Below are positions 1-8,029 of a stretch of DNA of 36,299 nucleotides, in pieces. This stretch comes from Microtetraspora niveoalba (lineage in GTDB: Bacteria; Actinomycetota; Actinomycetes; Streptosporangiales; Streptosporangiaceae), in the NCBI RefSeq assembly GCF_001570405.1, contig NZ_BBYM01000010.1, forward strand, positions 201,362 through 237,660. Reading direction: 5' to 3'. Below the pieces are notes generated by a model that was given only the letters and a program-made list of their open reading frames with translations, was not told the DNA's origin and searched no databases. The position numbers and the translations under genes were made by a program. Positions within the stretch are counted from its first letter, which is position 1. Each line of letters begins with the position of its first letter.

Positions 1-422
1 AGAGTCGGGGGCGGCCGCCCGCCGAGACGCGGGCGCCCTTGGGCGAGGCGGCGTCCGGCGCCAGGAGCGCCCCGAACCCGAGCCCGAGCCCGGGCGGGTC
101 GCAGACGACGGACGAGTCGTGGCCGGACGCGCCCTCGGACGAGGACGACGGCAGGCCGGCGGAGGGGCCGGGCGGCGCGCGCGGCTCCGCGCCCAGCCCG
201 GGGCTGGCGGCGGCGAGGTCGGCGGCCAGGGCGGCCGCCCAGGCGGGGCCGCGCCAGGCGTGGCCGGAGACGGTTCCCGGCCGGGCCAGGTCGGGGCAGG
301 AGACGAGTGACGACGTCGACCCGCTCAACGACGCGGACGCCGACGTGGACGAGCTCACCGGCATGGCGCTCATCCAGCGCGAGCTCGGTGGCCGTGTCAT
401 TGAGGAAATCGACCACTCCTGA
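1..422 (+). CDS. dnaX: DNA polymerase III subunit gamma/tau, C-terminal fragment (5' end outside window)
   Basis: This is the 3' end of a gene that begins before the window; the frame (codons from position 3) is open from the edge to the TGA at 420-422. The visible part is a Pro/Ser/Ala/Gly-rich, acidic linker ending in a conserved-looking tail, GMALIQRELGGRVIEEIDHS. Actinobacterial gamma/tau subunits end in this way: a disordered linker and a short helical tail that contacts the replicative polymerase. The AAA+ ATPase domains are outside the window, so the call rests on the tail and on the neighbours YbaB and RecR, which follow dnaX in most actinobacteria. Tau holds the clamp loader and polymerase together at the fork. 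No programmed-frameshift signal is visible in this piece. Confidence 0.8.
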   Translation, partial: SRGRPPAETRAPLGEAASGARSAPNPSPSPGGSQTTDESWPDAPSDEDDGRPAEGPGGARGSAPSPGLAAARSAARAAAQAGPRQAWPETVPGRARSGQETSDDVDPLNDADADVDELTGMALIQRELGGRVIEEIDHS

Positions 423-548
423 GAGGCCCCGACGGCCTTGCTGGGGTGCGTTTACCCGTAACACGCACATGCGCCGGTATCAGATCCGCGGCAAACGCCG
501 TAGGCTCGTCGCGACGACAAGTCGCTGGATGCCGAGGAGCGCACGAAC

Positions 549-896
549 GTGAACCCTGGAGATGTCAACCTGCAGCAGTTGCTGGAGCAGGCCCAGCTGA
601 TGCAGCAGCAGCTCGTCACGGCCCAGCAGGAGCTCAGCGACGCGGAGGTCGAGGGGACCGCCGGCGGCGGGCTGGTGGTGGCGACGGTCAACGGCAGCGG
701 TGAGCTGCTCGAACTGAAGATCAGCCCCAAGGCCGTGGACGCGAGCGACCCCGAGGAGACCGTGGAGACGATCGCCGACCTGGTGCTGGCCGCGGTGCGT
801 GACGCGGTGCGGTCGGCCGCGGAGTTGCAGCAGGAGAAGCTCGGCCCGCTGGCGCAGGGACTCGGAGGCGGGCTCGGCCAGCTTCCCGGGTTCTAG
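549..896 (+). CDS. YbaB/EbfC family nucleoid-associated protein
   Basis: This 115-residue protein has the YbaB/EbfC pattern: an N-terminal helix rich in Gln and Leu ([14 protein letters not shown], residues 8-21), a central [20 protein letters not shown] strand region, and a C-terminal helix with [16 protein letters not shown]. Family members form tweezer-like dimers that bind DNA without strong sequence preference. They almost always lie between dnaX and recR, as here. The GTG start at 549 is supported by a GAGGAG about nine bases upstream. The stop at 894-896 is six bases before the recR ATG, so the two genes are very likely co-transcribed and perhaps translationally coupled. The Gly-rich tail after residue 100 is typical of actinobacterial members. 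Confidence 0.93.
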   Translation: MNPGDVNLQQLLEQAQLMQQQLVTAQQELSDAEVEGTAGGGLVVATVNGSGELLELKISPKAVDASDPEETVETIADLVLAAVRDAVRSAAELQQEKLGPLAQGLGGGLGQLPGF

Positions 897-902
897 AAGA
901 TC

Positions 903-1502
903 ATGTACGAAGGGGTCGTCCAGAATCTGATCGACGAGCTGGGGTTGCTGCCCGGCGTCGGTCCCAAGAGCGCGCAGCGGATCGCGTTCCACCTGCTGGC
1001 GGCGGATCCCGCCGACGTGAAACGGCTGGCGCACGCGCTGCTGGAGGTCAAGGAGCGGGTCCGGTTCTGCCGCGTCTGCGGCAACGTCGCGGCCGAGGAG
1101 GAGTGCCGCATCTGCCGTGACCAGCGCCGGGACCCGCACGTCATCTGCGTCGTCGAGGAGTCGAAGGACGTGGTGGCGATCGAGAAGACCCGCGAGTTCC
1201 GCGGGCGCTACCACGTGCTCGGTGGCGCGATCAGCCCGATCGACGGGGTCGGCCCCGACGACCTGCGGATCCGTGAGCTGATGGCGCGGCTCGCCGACGG
1301 CCAGGTCACGGAGCTGATCCTCGCGACCGACCCGAACCTGGAGGGCGAGGCCACGGCCACCTACCTGGCCAGGCTCGTCAAGCCCATGGGGCTGAAAGTG
1401 ACACGACTGGCCAGCGGTCTGCCGGTGGGCGGTGACCTCGAATACGCCGACGAGGTCACGTTGGGCCGCGCTTTCGAAGGACGGAGGCTGCTGGATGTCT
1501 GA
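903..1502 (+). CDS. recR: Recombination mediator protein RecR
   Basis: This is a 199-residue RecR of usual length. RecR works with RecF and RecO to load RecA on gapped single-stranded DNA. In order it shows an N-terminal helix-hairpin-helix ([20 protein letters not shown], residues 9-28), a four-cysteine zinc finger (C56, C59, C68, C71) and a Toprim domain from about residue 79 ([16 protein letters not shown]). The Toprim domain is followed by the [13 protein letters not shown] segment that carries its acidic residues. The C-terminal region with [18 protein letters not shown] is diagnostic for the family. The ATG at 903 lies six bases after the YbaB stop. The 3' end overlaps the next gene by eight bases, which points to one operon. 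Confidence 0.97.
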   Translation: MYEGVVQNLIDELGLLPGVGPKSAQRIAFHLLAADPADVKRLAHALLEVKERVRFCRVCGNVAAEEECRICRDQRRDPHVICVVEESKDVVAIEKTREFRGRYHVLGGAISPIDGVGPDDLRIRELMARLADGQVTELILATDPNLEGEATATYLARLVKPMGLKVTRLASGLPVGGDLEYADEVTLGRAFEGRRLLDV

Positions 1503-2025
1503 TGAGTGGATGGCCCTGGCGGAACGGATCGCGGGGCACGCGCAGAACTACCTCGACGGCCTCACCCGGTTGGCCGGCGGCGAGGGCGGGGACGCCATCC
1601 TGCCGCTGCTGCTCGTCGAGGTGGCCCAGGTCAGCCTGGCCGGGACCCAGCTCGGGGCGATGCAGGACGTGATCCTGCAGGGCAACTTCGAGCCGGCGCT
1701 GAGCGAGGACCCCGACGTCGATCCCCTCCGTACGGCTCTCGCCTCCCGGCTCGGACCGGTGGACGACTACGCCGAGGTGTTCGACCCGTACAAGGACACC
1801 GTGGTGACCCCGTACCGGCTGTCGGACGATCTGGCGGCGGTGGCGGCCGACCTGCTGCACGGGCTGCGGCACTACCGCGCGGGCCGCCCGGCCGAGGCGC
1901 TGTGGTGGTGGCAGTACTCCTACTTCAACACGTGGGGCAACCACGCGGGGGCGGCGCTGCGCGCGCTGCACGCGCTGGTCGCGCACACCCGGCTCGACGT
2001 GGTGGAGGAGAGCACCGTCGTCTGA
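1495..2025 (+). CDS. DUF5063 domain-containing protein
   Basis: This 176-residue acidic, mostly helical protein matches the DUF5063 family, which sits directly behind recR in many actinobacteria. Its function is not known. Visible features are an early conserved-looking [18 protein letters not shown] helix, a central [12 protein letters not shown] motif, and an aromatic cluster [21 protein letters not shown] near residues 138-158, the most distinctive part. There is no signal peptide and no membrane segment. I chose the ATG at 1495, which overlaps the recR stop by eight bases (ATGTCTGA); an upstream start in the same frame would lie inside recR. The overlap suggests translational coupling. 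A role near recombination or replication is only suggested by location. Confidence 0.8.
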   Translation: MSDEWMALAERIAGHAQNYLDGLTRLAGGEGGDAILPLLLVEVAQVSLAGTQLGAMQDVILQGNFEPALSEDPDVDPLRTALASRLGPVDDYAEVFDPYKDTVVTPYRLSDDLAAVAADLLHGLRHYRAGRPAEALWWWQYSYFNTWGNHAGAALRALHALVAHTRLDVVEESTVV

Positions 2026-2113
2026 CGTGTACGGACGATCTCCCGGCGGCCCACCTGGCAGGATGATCATCCACATGGTGAGCATGTCCCGTCGGACTGG
2101 CGAGACCCGACAG

Positions 2114-2119
2114 TAGACT
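2114..2119 (+). promoter_or_regulatory. Possible -10 element ahead of lysC
   Basis: TAGACT at 2114-2119 matches the actinomycete -10 consensus well and lies 36 bases before the lysC GTG. It sits in a 130-base gap after DUF5063 that is otherwise empty. No good -35 hexamer is visible at the usual spacing (GTCGGA at 2091-2096 is weak), so this is a tentative call. Confidence 0.3.
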
Positions 2120-2155
2120 GTGAGCTCCACGTCCTGATTCGTTCGGAGAGTTCCA

Positions 2156-3430
2156 GTGGCGCTCGTTGTCCAAAAGTACGGTGGTTCGTCCGTCGCCGAC
2201 GCGTCCTGCATCAAGCGGGTCGCGCAGCGGATCGTCGCGACGAAAAAAGCCGGCAACGACGTCGTGGTGATCGTGTCCGCCATGGGAGACACCACGGACG
2301 AGCTCCTCGACCTCGCCAAGCAGGTGTCGCCGCTGCCTCCGGGGCGCGAGCTGGACATGCTGCTCACCTCCGGTGAGCGGATCTCGATGGCGCTGCTGGC
2401 GATGGCGATCGCGAACCTGGGCCACGAGGCCCGGAGCTTCACCGGCTCCCAGGCCGGCGTGATCACCGACTCCACGCACGGCAGGGCGCGCATCATCGAC
2501 GTGACGCCCGGCCGCATACAGGAGGCCCTCGACCTCGGCCAGATCGCGATCGTCGCCGGGTTCCAGGGAGTGTCGCAGGACACCAAGGACATAACGACGC
2601 TCGGCCGCGGCGGGTCCGACACCACGGCGGTCGCCGTCGCCGCCGCGCTCGAGGCCGACGTCTGCGAGATCTACACAGACGTGGACGGCATCTTCACGGC
2701 CGACCCGCGCATCGTCCCGGCGGCCCGGCAGATCCCGCGGCTCTCCTTCGAGGAGACGCTGGAGATGGCGGCCTGCGGAGCCAAGATCCTGCATCTGCGC
2801 TGCGTGGAGTACGCCCGCAAGTACCGGCTGCCGATCCACGTCAGAAGCTCGTTCAGCACCAGGGAAGGCACGTGGGTCTTCACCGACCCCAAGACCGAAG
2901 GAACCGAGATGGAGCAGCCCATCATCTCCGGCGTCGCGCACGACCGGAGCGAGGCCAAGATCACCGTTGTCGGGGTGCCCGACAAGATCGGAGAGGCTGC
3001 CGCCATCTTCAATACGCTGGCCGACGCCGAGATCAACATCGACATGATCGTGCAGAACGTGTCGGCCGCGGCGACGGGGCGTACGGACATCTCCTTCACG
3101 CTTCCGACGAACGACGCGCAGACCGCGCTCACCGCGCTCAAGAAGATCCAGAGCAAGGTGGTGTTCGACTCGCTGCTGTTCGACGACCGCATCGGCAAGG
3201 TCTCGCTGATCGGCGCGGGCATGCGCTCGCACCCCGGCGTCACGGCGAAGTTCTTCGGCGCGCTGGCCGACGCGGGTGTCAACATCGAAATGATCTCCAC
3301 GTCCGAGATCCGGATCTCGGTGGTCGTCGACGAGGACGACGTGGACGCGGCTGTCAACGCCGCGCACCGGGCGTTCGACCTGGACGCCGACGAAGTCGAG
3401 GCAGTCGTTTACGGAGGTACCGGCCGATGA
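2156..3430 (+). CDS. lysC: Aspartate kinase (alpha subunit; in-frame beta subunit start inside)
   Basis: This 424-residue aspartokinase phosphorylates L-aspartate, the first step towards lysine/diaminopimelate, threonine, methionine and isoleucine. The N-terminal amino-acid kinase domain (about 1-245) begins with [12 protein letters not shown], the Lys and Gly/Ser motif that binds aspartate and ATP, and includes [18 protein letters not shown]. Two ACT domains follow from about residue 265 ([19 protein letters not shown] and [20 protein letters not shown]). These bind lysine and/or threonine and give feedback control. The GTG at 2156 starts exactly at the conserved N-terminus. The ATGA at 3427-3430 overlaps the asd start, so lysC and asd are coupled. 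An internal start at 2909 probably yields the separate regulatory beta subunit, as in other actinobacteria. Confidence 0.97.
   Translation: MALVVQKYGGSSVADASCIKRVAQRIVATKKAGNDVVVIVSAMGDTTDELLDLAKQVSPLPPGRELDMLLTSGERISMALLAMAIANLGHEARSFTGSQAGVITDSTHGRARIIDVTPGRIQEALDLGQIAIVAGFQGVSQDTKDITTLGRGGSDTTAVAVAAALEADVCEIYTDVDGIFTADPRIVPAARQIPRLSFEETLEMAACGAKILHLRCVEYARKYRLPIHVRSSFSTREGTWVFTDPKTEGTEMEQPIISGVAHDRSEAKITVVGVPDKIGEAAAIFNTLADAEINIDMIVQNVSAAATGRTDISFTLPTNDAQTALTALKKIQSKVVFDSLLFDDRIGKVSLIGAGMRSHPGVTAKFFGALADAGVNIEMISTSEIRISVVVDEDDVDAAVNAAHRAFDLDADEVEAVVYGGTGR
2909..3430 (+). CDS. Aspartate kinase beta subunit (internal in-frame translation start)
   Basis: An ATG at 2909 (codon 252 of lysC, same frame) follows AAGGA at 2898-2902 with six bases between them. 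This looks like a genuine internal ribosome-binding site. It would make a 173-residue protein consisting only of the two ACT domains. Aspartokinases of alpha2-beta2 type in Corynebacterium and related actinobacteria make the beta subunit in this way from the same gene. That precedent is established knowledge; its use here is inferred from the site and the family. Confidence 0.6.
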   Translation: MEQPIISGVAHDRSEAKITVVGVPDKIGEAAAIFNTLADAEINIDMIVQNVSAAATGRTDISFTLPTNDAQTALTALKKIQSKVVFDSLLFDDRIGKVSLIGAGMRSHPGVTAKFFGALADAGVNIEMISTSEIRISVVVDEDDVDAAVNAAHRAFDLDADEVEAVVYGGTGR

Positions 3431-4497
3431 GTCGCAAGCCCACCCTCGCGCTCGTCGGCGCGACCGGTGCCGTCGGCACCGTGATGCGGGACATCATCTC
3501 CAACCGCGAGGACATCTACGGCGAGATCCGTCTCGTCGCGTCCGCCCGGTCGGCCGGCAGGCTCCTGCCGGTACGCGGCGAGGACGTCGTCGTCCAGGCG
3601 CTGGCCCCCGAGGTGTTCGACGGCGTCGACATCGCCATCTTCGACGTGCCGGACGAGGTGTCGGCCGAGTGGGTGCCGGTGGCGGCCGAGCGCGGCGCGG
3701 TCGCGATCGACAAGTCGGGCACGTTCCGGATGAACCCGCAGGTGCCGCTGGTGGTGCCCGAGGTCAACCCCGCCGACGCGCGGAACCGGCCGCTCGGGAT
3801 CGTCTCCACCCCCAACTGCACGACCCTGTCGATGATGGCCGCCATGGGCGCCCTGCACAGCGAGTACGGCCTGCGCGAGTTGGTCGTGGCGTCGTACCAG
3901 GCGGTCTCCGGGGCGGGCGTGGCCGGGCCGGCCCGCCTGTACGACGAGGTCGAGGCGCTGGCGGGGGACCGCACCGCCGGCCAGACCGCCGGTGACGTGC
4001 GCAAGACCCTGCAGAACAAGCTGGGCGACGCGGAGTCGCCGTTCCCCGCGCCCATCGCGTTCAACGTCGTGCCGTGGGCGGGGTCGCTCAAGGAGGACGG
4101 CTGGGCGTCCGAGGAGCTCAAGCTCCGCAACGAGTCCCGCAAGATCCTCGGCATCCCCGATCTCAAGGTGTCGGCGACCTGCGTCCGCGTCCCGGTGGTC
4201 ACCACGCACTCGCTGGCCGTGCACGCGACCTTCGAGCGCGAGGTCACCGTGGCGGACGCGCACCGCGTGCTGGCCGCCGCGCCGACGGTCGTCCTGATGG
4301 ACGACCCGGAGAACGGCGTCTGGCCCACCCCGGTGGACGTCGTCGGCACCGACCCGACCTACGTCGGCCGGATCCGCCAGGCGCTCGACTTCCCCAACAC
4401 GCTGGACCTGTTCGTCTGCGGCGACAACCTGCGCAAGGGGGCGGCACTGAACGCCGCCGAGATCGCCGAGCTGATCGCGGCCGAGTTCACGGCCTGA
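3427..4497 (+). CDS. asd: Aspartate-semialdehyde dehydrogenase
   Basis: This 356-residue enzyme reduces aspartyl phosphate to aspartate semialdehyde with NADPH, the step after lysC and the branch point to diaminopimelate for the cell wall. It has the N-terminal Rossmann motif [14 protein letters not shown] (residues 7-20), the catalytic cysteine C131 in [10 protein letters not shown]158 and SGAGVAGP just after it, and the active-site histidine H261 in [12 protein letters not shown]. The last follows the substrate-binding arginine. All key residues are present and the length is normal. The ATG at 3427 overlaps the lysC TGA (ATGA), so the two are translationally coupled. Strong hairpins just after the stop close this operon. 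Confidence 0.97.
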   Translation: MSRKPTLALVGATGAVGTVMRDIISNREDIYGEIRLVASARSAGRLLPVRGEDVVVQALAPEVFDGVDIAIFDVPDEVSAEWVPVAAERGAVAIDKSGTFRMNPQVPLVVPEVNPADARNRPLGIVSTPNCTTLSMMAAMGALHSEYGLRELVVASYQAVSGAGVAGPARLYDEVEALAGDRTAGQTAGDVRKTLQNKLGDAESPFPAPIAFNVVPWAGSLKEDGWASEELKLRNESRKILGIPDLKVSATCVRVPVVTTHSLAVHATFEREVTVADAHRVLAAAPTVVLMDDPENGVWPTPVDVVGTDPTYVGRIRQALDFPNTLDLFVCGDNLRKGAALNAAEIAELIAAEFTA

Positions 4498-4505
4498 TCC
4501 ACCCG

Positions 4506-4526
4506 GCCGGACCGGGACGGTCCGGC
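4506..4526 (+). terminator. Hairpin after asd (first of two)
   Basis: A perfect 8-bp inverted repeat, GCCGGACC (4506-4513) and GGTCCGGC (4519-4526), with a five-base loop, begins eight bases after the asd stop codon. There is no T-run, which is common for actinomycete terminators. Confidence 0.55.
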
Positions 4527-4542
4527 TGATCGTCGTGTGGTC

Positions 4543-4590
4543 CGGCAGGGCCCGGCACGGGAGTGACCGCTTCCGCGCCGGGCCCTGCCG
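4543..4590 (+). terminator. Large hairpin after asd (second of two)
   Basis: A perfect 14-bp inverted repeat, CGGCAGGGCCCGGC (4543-4556) and GCCGGGCCCTGCCG (4577-4590), encloses a 20-base loop. With the smaller stem just upstream it forms a tandem hairpin block between asd and the amidase gene. It most likely ends transcription of the lysC-asd operon. There is no poly-T tail. Confidence 0.6.
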
Positions 4591-4716
4591 CCGTTCCCGC
4601 CGCCGTCGCCGGGTCGGGGTTTCCGCTCACCGGGACGGCCGTCGCCCGTCGCGCCGCCCGGAGGCAGGGTTTCCCGTACGGCCGCGCCGGGCCGCATCCC
4701 CTCGGAAAGGGCGCCA

Positions 4717-6138
4717 GTGGACGAGTTGCTGACGTTGGACGCGATCGGACAGGCGGAAGCCGTACGGACCGGGCGGGTGTCGGCGCGCGAGCCGGCCGAG
4801 GCGGCGATCGCCCGGATCGAGGCCGTGGACGGCGAGCTGAACGCGGTGGTCCACCGGCGGTTCGAGCGCGCGCTCGCGGAGATCGACGCGATCCCGCCGG
4901 ACGCCCCCTTCCGCGGGGTGCCGATCCTGCTCAAGGACATCGGCTGGGCGTCGGAGGGCGACCCGTACGGCGCGGGCTCCAGGACGCTCGACGGCGTGGT
5001 CTCCGAGCGGGACTCCTACAGTGTCGCCAAGCTGCGCCGGGCCGGGTTCGTGATCCTCGGGCGGACCAGCACGCCGGAGTTCGCCACGACGATCACCACG
5101 GAGTCGGCGGCCTTCGGCCCGACCCGCAACCCGTACGACCCCGCGTACTCCACCGGCGGATCGAGCGGCGGCTCCGCCGCGGCGGTCGCGGCGGGCATGG
5201 TGCCGGTCGCGAGCGCGAGCGACGGCGGCGGCTCGATCCGGATCCCGGCGAGCATGTGCGGCCTGGTCGGGTTGAAGCCCGCCAGGGGCCGCAGCAGCCA
5301 CGGCCCCGACGTCGCCGAGTCGTGGGGCGGCCTGTCGGTGCAGGGCATGCTGACCCGGAGCGTGCGCGACAGCGCCGCGCTGCTCGACCTGATCGCCGGG
5401 ATGATGCCGGGCGACCGCTACGCCGCCCCGGCGCTGCCGCGTCTCCTGTCCCAGGAGGTCGGCGCGCACCCCGGCCGGCTGCGGGTCGGCTTCGTCACCG
5501 TCCACCCGCGCGGCGACGTGCCGGAGGACGCCGAGCTGACCGCCGCCGTGACCGGGACCGCGGCCCTGCTGGAGGCGCTCGGGCACGACGTCGTCCAGGA
5601 CTGCCCCGCAGCGCTGGGCGAGCACGACTTCGGCATGTACTTCGGCGCGCTCATCGGCGTGAACGTGGCCGCGGAGCTCGAGGTCGTCGCCGCGCTGCGC
5701 GGCAGGCCGGTGGACGTCGAGGAGCTCGAACCGCGCAACCGGCTCATGGTCACGGCCGCCCGGGCCGTCAGCGCCACCGACTACCTGGCCGCGCAGCGGT
5801 GGCTCGACGGGTACCGCCGCCGGATGGCCGAGTGGTGGGAGTCGGGCTTCGACCTGCTGCTCACGCCCACGATGGGCGTCACCCCGTATCCGGTCGGCTG
5901 GCTCTCCGACGACGACCTGCACACGTCCCTGGACAGGTCCGGGCAGGGCGCGGCCTTCACGTCGCCGTTCAACGCGACCGGCCAGCCGGCGATCTCGCTC
6001 CCGACGCATCGCACGGCGGCCGGGCTGCCGGTCGGCGTCCAGCTCGTCGCCGCGGCCGGGCGGGAGGACCTGCTGGTCAGGGTCGCCGCCCAGATCGAGG
6101 AGGCCCGCCCCTTCCAGCACTCCGCGATGGCCGTCTAG
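4717..6138 (+). CDS. Amidase signature family amidase
   Basis: This 473-residue protein of the amidase signature family hydrolyses a carboxamide bond; the substrate cannot be told from sequence. The Ser-cisSer-Lys triad is readable: K73 in GVPILLKDIG, the cis-serine in STGGSSGGSAA (S149/S150), and the nucleophile S173 in SDGGGSIRIPAS. The C-terminal half has the usual FNATGQPAISLP and GLPVGVQLVA motifs. It is not a GatA: there is no adjacent gatC or gatB, and the family features fit catabolic amidases better. The GTG at 4717 has GGAAAGG about nine bases upstream. It stands alone, after terminators and convergent with the next gene. There is no signal peptide, so it is probably cytoplasmic. 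Confidence 0.92.
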   Translation: MDELLTLDAIGQAEAVRTGRVSAREPAEAAIARIEAVDGELNAVVHRRFERALAEIDAIPPDAPFRGVPILLKDIGWASEGDPYGAGSRTLDGVVSERDSYSVAKLRRAGFVILGRTSTPEFATTITTESAAFGPTRNPYDPAYSTGGSSGGSAAAVAAGMVPVASASDGGGSIRIPASMCGLVGLKPARGRSSHGPDVAESWGGLSVQGMLTRSVRDSAALLDLIAGMMPGDRYAAPALPRLLSQEVGAHPGRLRVGFVTVHPRGDVPEDAELTAAVTGTAALLEALGHDVVQDCPAALGEHDFGMYFGALIGVNVAAELEVVAALRGRPVDVEELEPRNRLMVTAARAVSATDYLAAQRWLDGYRRRMAEWWESGFDLLLTPTMGVTPYPVGWLSDDDLHTSLDRSGQGAAFTSPFNATGQPAISLPTHRTAAGLPVGVQLVAAAGREDLLVRVAAQIEEARPFQHSAMAV

Positions 6139-6153
6139 CCAGCGGAAGGCCGG

Positions 6154-6759
6154 TCACCGGAACAGGATGTCCCAGTGGTTGGCCTCGTCGGCGTAGACGT
6201 CGGCGTCGCGGGCGGCCTCGGGGCGATACATCCGCGCCCCGTCCCCCCGGGTCGTCCAATAGCCGAACCTCCGGGTCACGTACGCGTCGATGCACGGGTT
6301 GTGGGCGATGTCGAGCTTGTAGCCGTTCTCGTGGCTGTAGCGGCCGCTGTTGTGGCCGACCTCGGTGCCGCCGGTGACGACGATCCTGCAGTCGCTGCGC
6401 CGCTTGAGCTCGATCGCCTGGCTGAGCGTGCCGTACCGGAGGCCCTCAAGGGAGGTGCAGTTCGGCTGGGTGCGGTCGGTGCAGTGGCCGGACGACCGCC
6501 AGCGCAGCCCGGCGCCGAGAAGTTGCCGCATCGCCCCGGCGTGCGCGAGCCGGGCGGTCGCGCTGACGGACGTGGCGGTCCTCCCGCCGGGCGCGGTCGC
6601 GAGCGTCCGGGCGGGCGGCAGCCGTACGGGCAGGCTGACCTCGTACGAGAGGTGCCGCGCGTTGGCGGCGGTCAGCGGTTTCATTTGCGTGGCCGACTGG
6701 GACAGCAGGACGATCATGATCGCCCCGGCGAATCCCCACCACGAGTGACGTAAAGTCAT
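6154..6759 (-). CDS. Secreted M15-like metallopeptidase (D,D-peptidase fold), probable
   Basis: This 201-residue protein has an N-terminal hydrophobic stretch (residues 8-22, FAGAIMIVLLS) that acts as a signal peptide or anchor, so it is extracytoplasmic. The C-terminal half resembles peptidase M15/VanY-type domains. VVTGGTEVGHNSG is followed by SHENGYKLDI, giving zinc ligands H143 and D150, and NHWDI near the end gives the third ligand, H195. Such enzymes cleave D-Ala-containing peptides in the cell wall. Four cysteines (C93, C101, C124, C156) could form disulfides, which fits an exported protein. ATG at 6759 has GGGGA upstream. The match is by motif order only; a non-catalytic relative is possible. 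The gene is divergent from the TetR gene, with 162 bases between. Confidence 0.6.
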   Translation of the reverse strand: MTLRHSWWGFAGAIMIVLLSQSATQMKPLTAANARHLSYEVSLPVRLPPARTLATAPGGRTATSVSATARLAHAGAMRQLLGAGLRWRSSGHCTDRTQPNCTSLEGLRYGTLSQAIELKRRSDCRIVVTGGTEVGHNSGRYSHENGYKLDIAHNPCIDAYVTRRFGYWTTRGDGARMYRPEAARDADVYADEANHWDILFR

Positions 6760-6921
6760 GCGTCATCCCCGGTGCTCAGTCCTCGATCGGGTGGCGGGGG
6801 AGCTCGCCAGCATGATCAATGCCCACGCGGGGTGATCGGCCATTCGCGGGCGGCCGGGAATTTGCCGCCTCCTATGGATCATCTGGCGCGTATATGACCG
6901 GGCGGGTGCGAGGGTCGTACA

Positions 6922-7578
6922 GTGACCACCGTGGCCGAGAAGACACGGGAGCGGATCGTCGCGACCGCCCTTCGGCTGTTCGAGGAGCGGGGGTTCGAGG
7001 CGACGACGATGCGGGCGATCGCCGCGGAGGCGGGTGTCTCGGTCGGGAACGCCTACTACTACTTCTCCTCGAAGGAACAGCTCATCCAGGCGTACTACGA
7101 CCGGGCCCAGCGCGAGCACGAGACCGCGTGCCGGGAACTGCTCGCGGTCGAGACGGCCTTCGCCGCCCGCCTGGGGGGAGTGCTGCGGGCCTGGGTCCGG
7201 GTGTCGGAGCCGTACCACCAGTTCGCGGCCAAGTTCTTCAAGCACGCGGCCGAGCCGAGCAACCCGCTCAGCCCCTTCAGCGCGGAGTCGACGCCCGCAC
7301 GTGAGTCGTCGATCGCGATCTACCGCGATGTGGTGGAGGGCTCGGCCGACCGGATGGACTCGGACCTGCGCGCCGAGCTGCCGGAGCTGCTCTGGCTGCT
7401 GTCGATGGGCGTGGTGCTGTTCTGGGTGCACGACACGTCGCCGGGGTGCGCGCGGACGTACCGGCTGATCGACAGGACCGTTCCGCTGATCGACCGGCTG
7501 GTCGCCCTGTCGAACCTGCCGGGCCTGCGCGGCGTCGCGCGCGACTTCATCGACGTCGTACGGGAGCTGCGCGCCTGA
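6922..7578 (+). CDS. TetR family transcriptional regulator
   Basis: This 218-residue regulator has a textbook TetR N-terminal helix-turn-helix. TRERIVATALRLFEERGFEA (9-28) is followed by TTMRAIAAEAGVSVGNAYYYF (29-49) and then SSKEQLIQAYYD. The C-terminal ligand-binding half is helical, with an odd SNPLSPFSAESTPARESS loop. I cannot assign a ligand. The start is the GTG at 6922, with GAGGG seven bases upstream; a second in-frame GTG at 6931 is possible. It is divergent from the M15-like peptidase gene (162-base shared upstream region), a layout in which TetR proteins often control both genes. No clear palindromic operator was seen there. Confidence 0.9.
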   Translation: MTTVAEKTRERIVATALRLFEERGFEATTMRAIAAEAGVSVGNAYYYFSSKEQLIQAYYDRAQREHETACRELLAVETAFAARLGGVLRAWVRVSEPYHQFAAKFFKHAAEPSNPLSPFSAESTPARESSIAIYRDVVEGSADRMDSDLRAELPELLWLLSMGVVLFWVHDTSPGCARTYRLIDRTVPLIDRLVALSNLPGLRGVARDFIDVVRELRA

Positions 7579-7678
7579 GTCGCCCGGCGAAGTCCGCGGG
7601 CGGCCCTGGAACCGCCGCAGGAGCGCCGAACGTTAATGAGACGACAAAAGGGGCACAATGCCCGCTGGAGGTGGCCTC

Positions 7679-8029
7679 ATGGCGAAGGCAGGACGTGCGG
7701 CGGCGACCTGGCGAGCCTACCGGGAGGTGTCCAAGCCGGGTTCCCCCGGACTGCTCACCCGGTTCAAGGCGGTGCCCAGGATGATCCGGGGAACCCTCAA
7801 GGGGAACTATCCGCATCTCGGCAAGGGCCAGCTCGCCATGTTCGCGGCCGGCCTCGCCTACATCGTCTCGCCCGTCGACGCCATCCCGGACTTCCTGATC
7901 GGGATCGGCGTCGTCGACGACTTCGGCGTCCTCATCTGGCTGGTTTCGTCGATGCTCGCCGCGAGCGGCCGGTACGTCGAGTGGGAGCGTGAGGACCTAG
8001 AGCTCCTCCGCCAGAAGCCACGCGCGTGA
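7679..8029 (+). CDS. YkvA/DUF1232 family membrane protein
   Basis: This 116-residue protein carries the DUF1232 (YkvA) core GKGQLAMFAAGLAYIVSPVDAIPDFLIGIGVVDDFGVL (about residues 43-80). The near-invariant YIxSPVDxIPDF motif is followed by the DD pair. It is probably membrane-associated; the function of the family is not known. I prefer the ATG at 7679 because GGAGGT lies six bases upstream; an ATG seven codons earlier (7658) is in frame but has no comparable site. The last 33 bases overlap the 3' end of the convergent amidohydrolase gene on the other strand. That is a sizeable antisense overlap. Confidence 0.88.
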   Translation: MAKAGRAAATWRAYREVSKPGSPGLLTRFKAVPRMIRGTLKGNYPHLGKGQLAMFAAGLAYIVSPVDAIPDFLIGIGVVDDFGVLIWLVSSMLAASGRYVEWEREDLELLRQKPRA

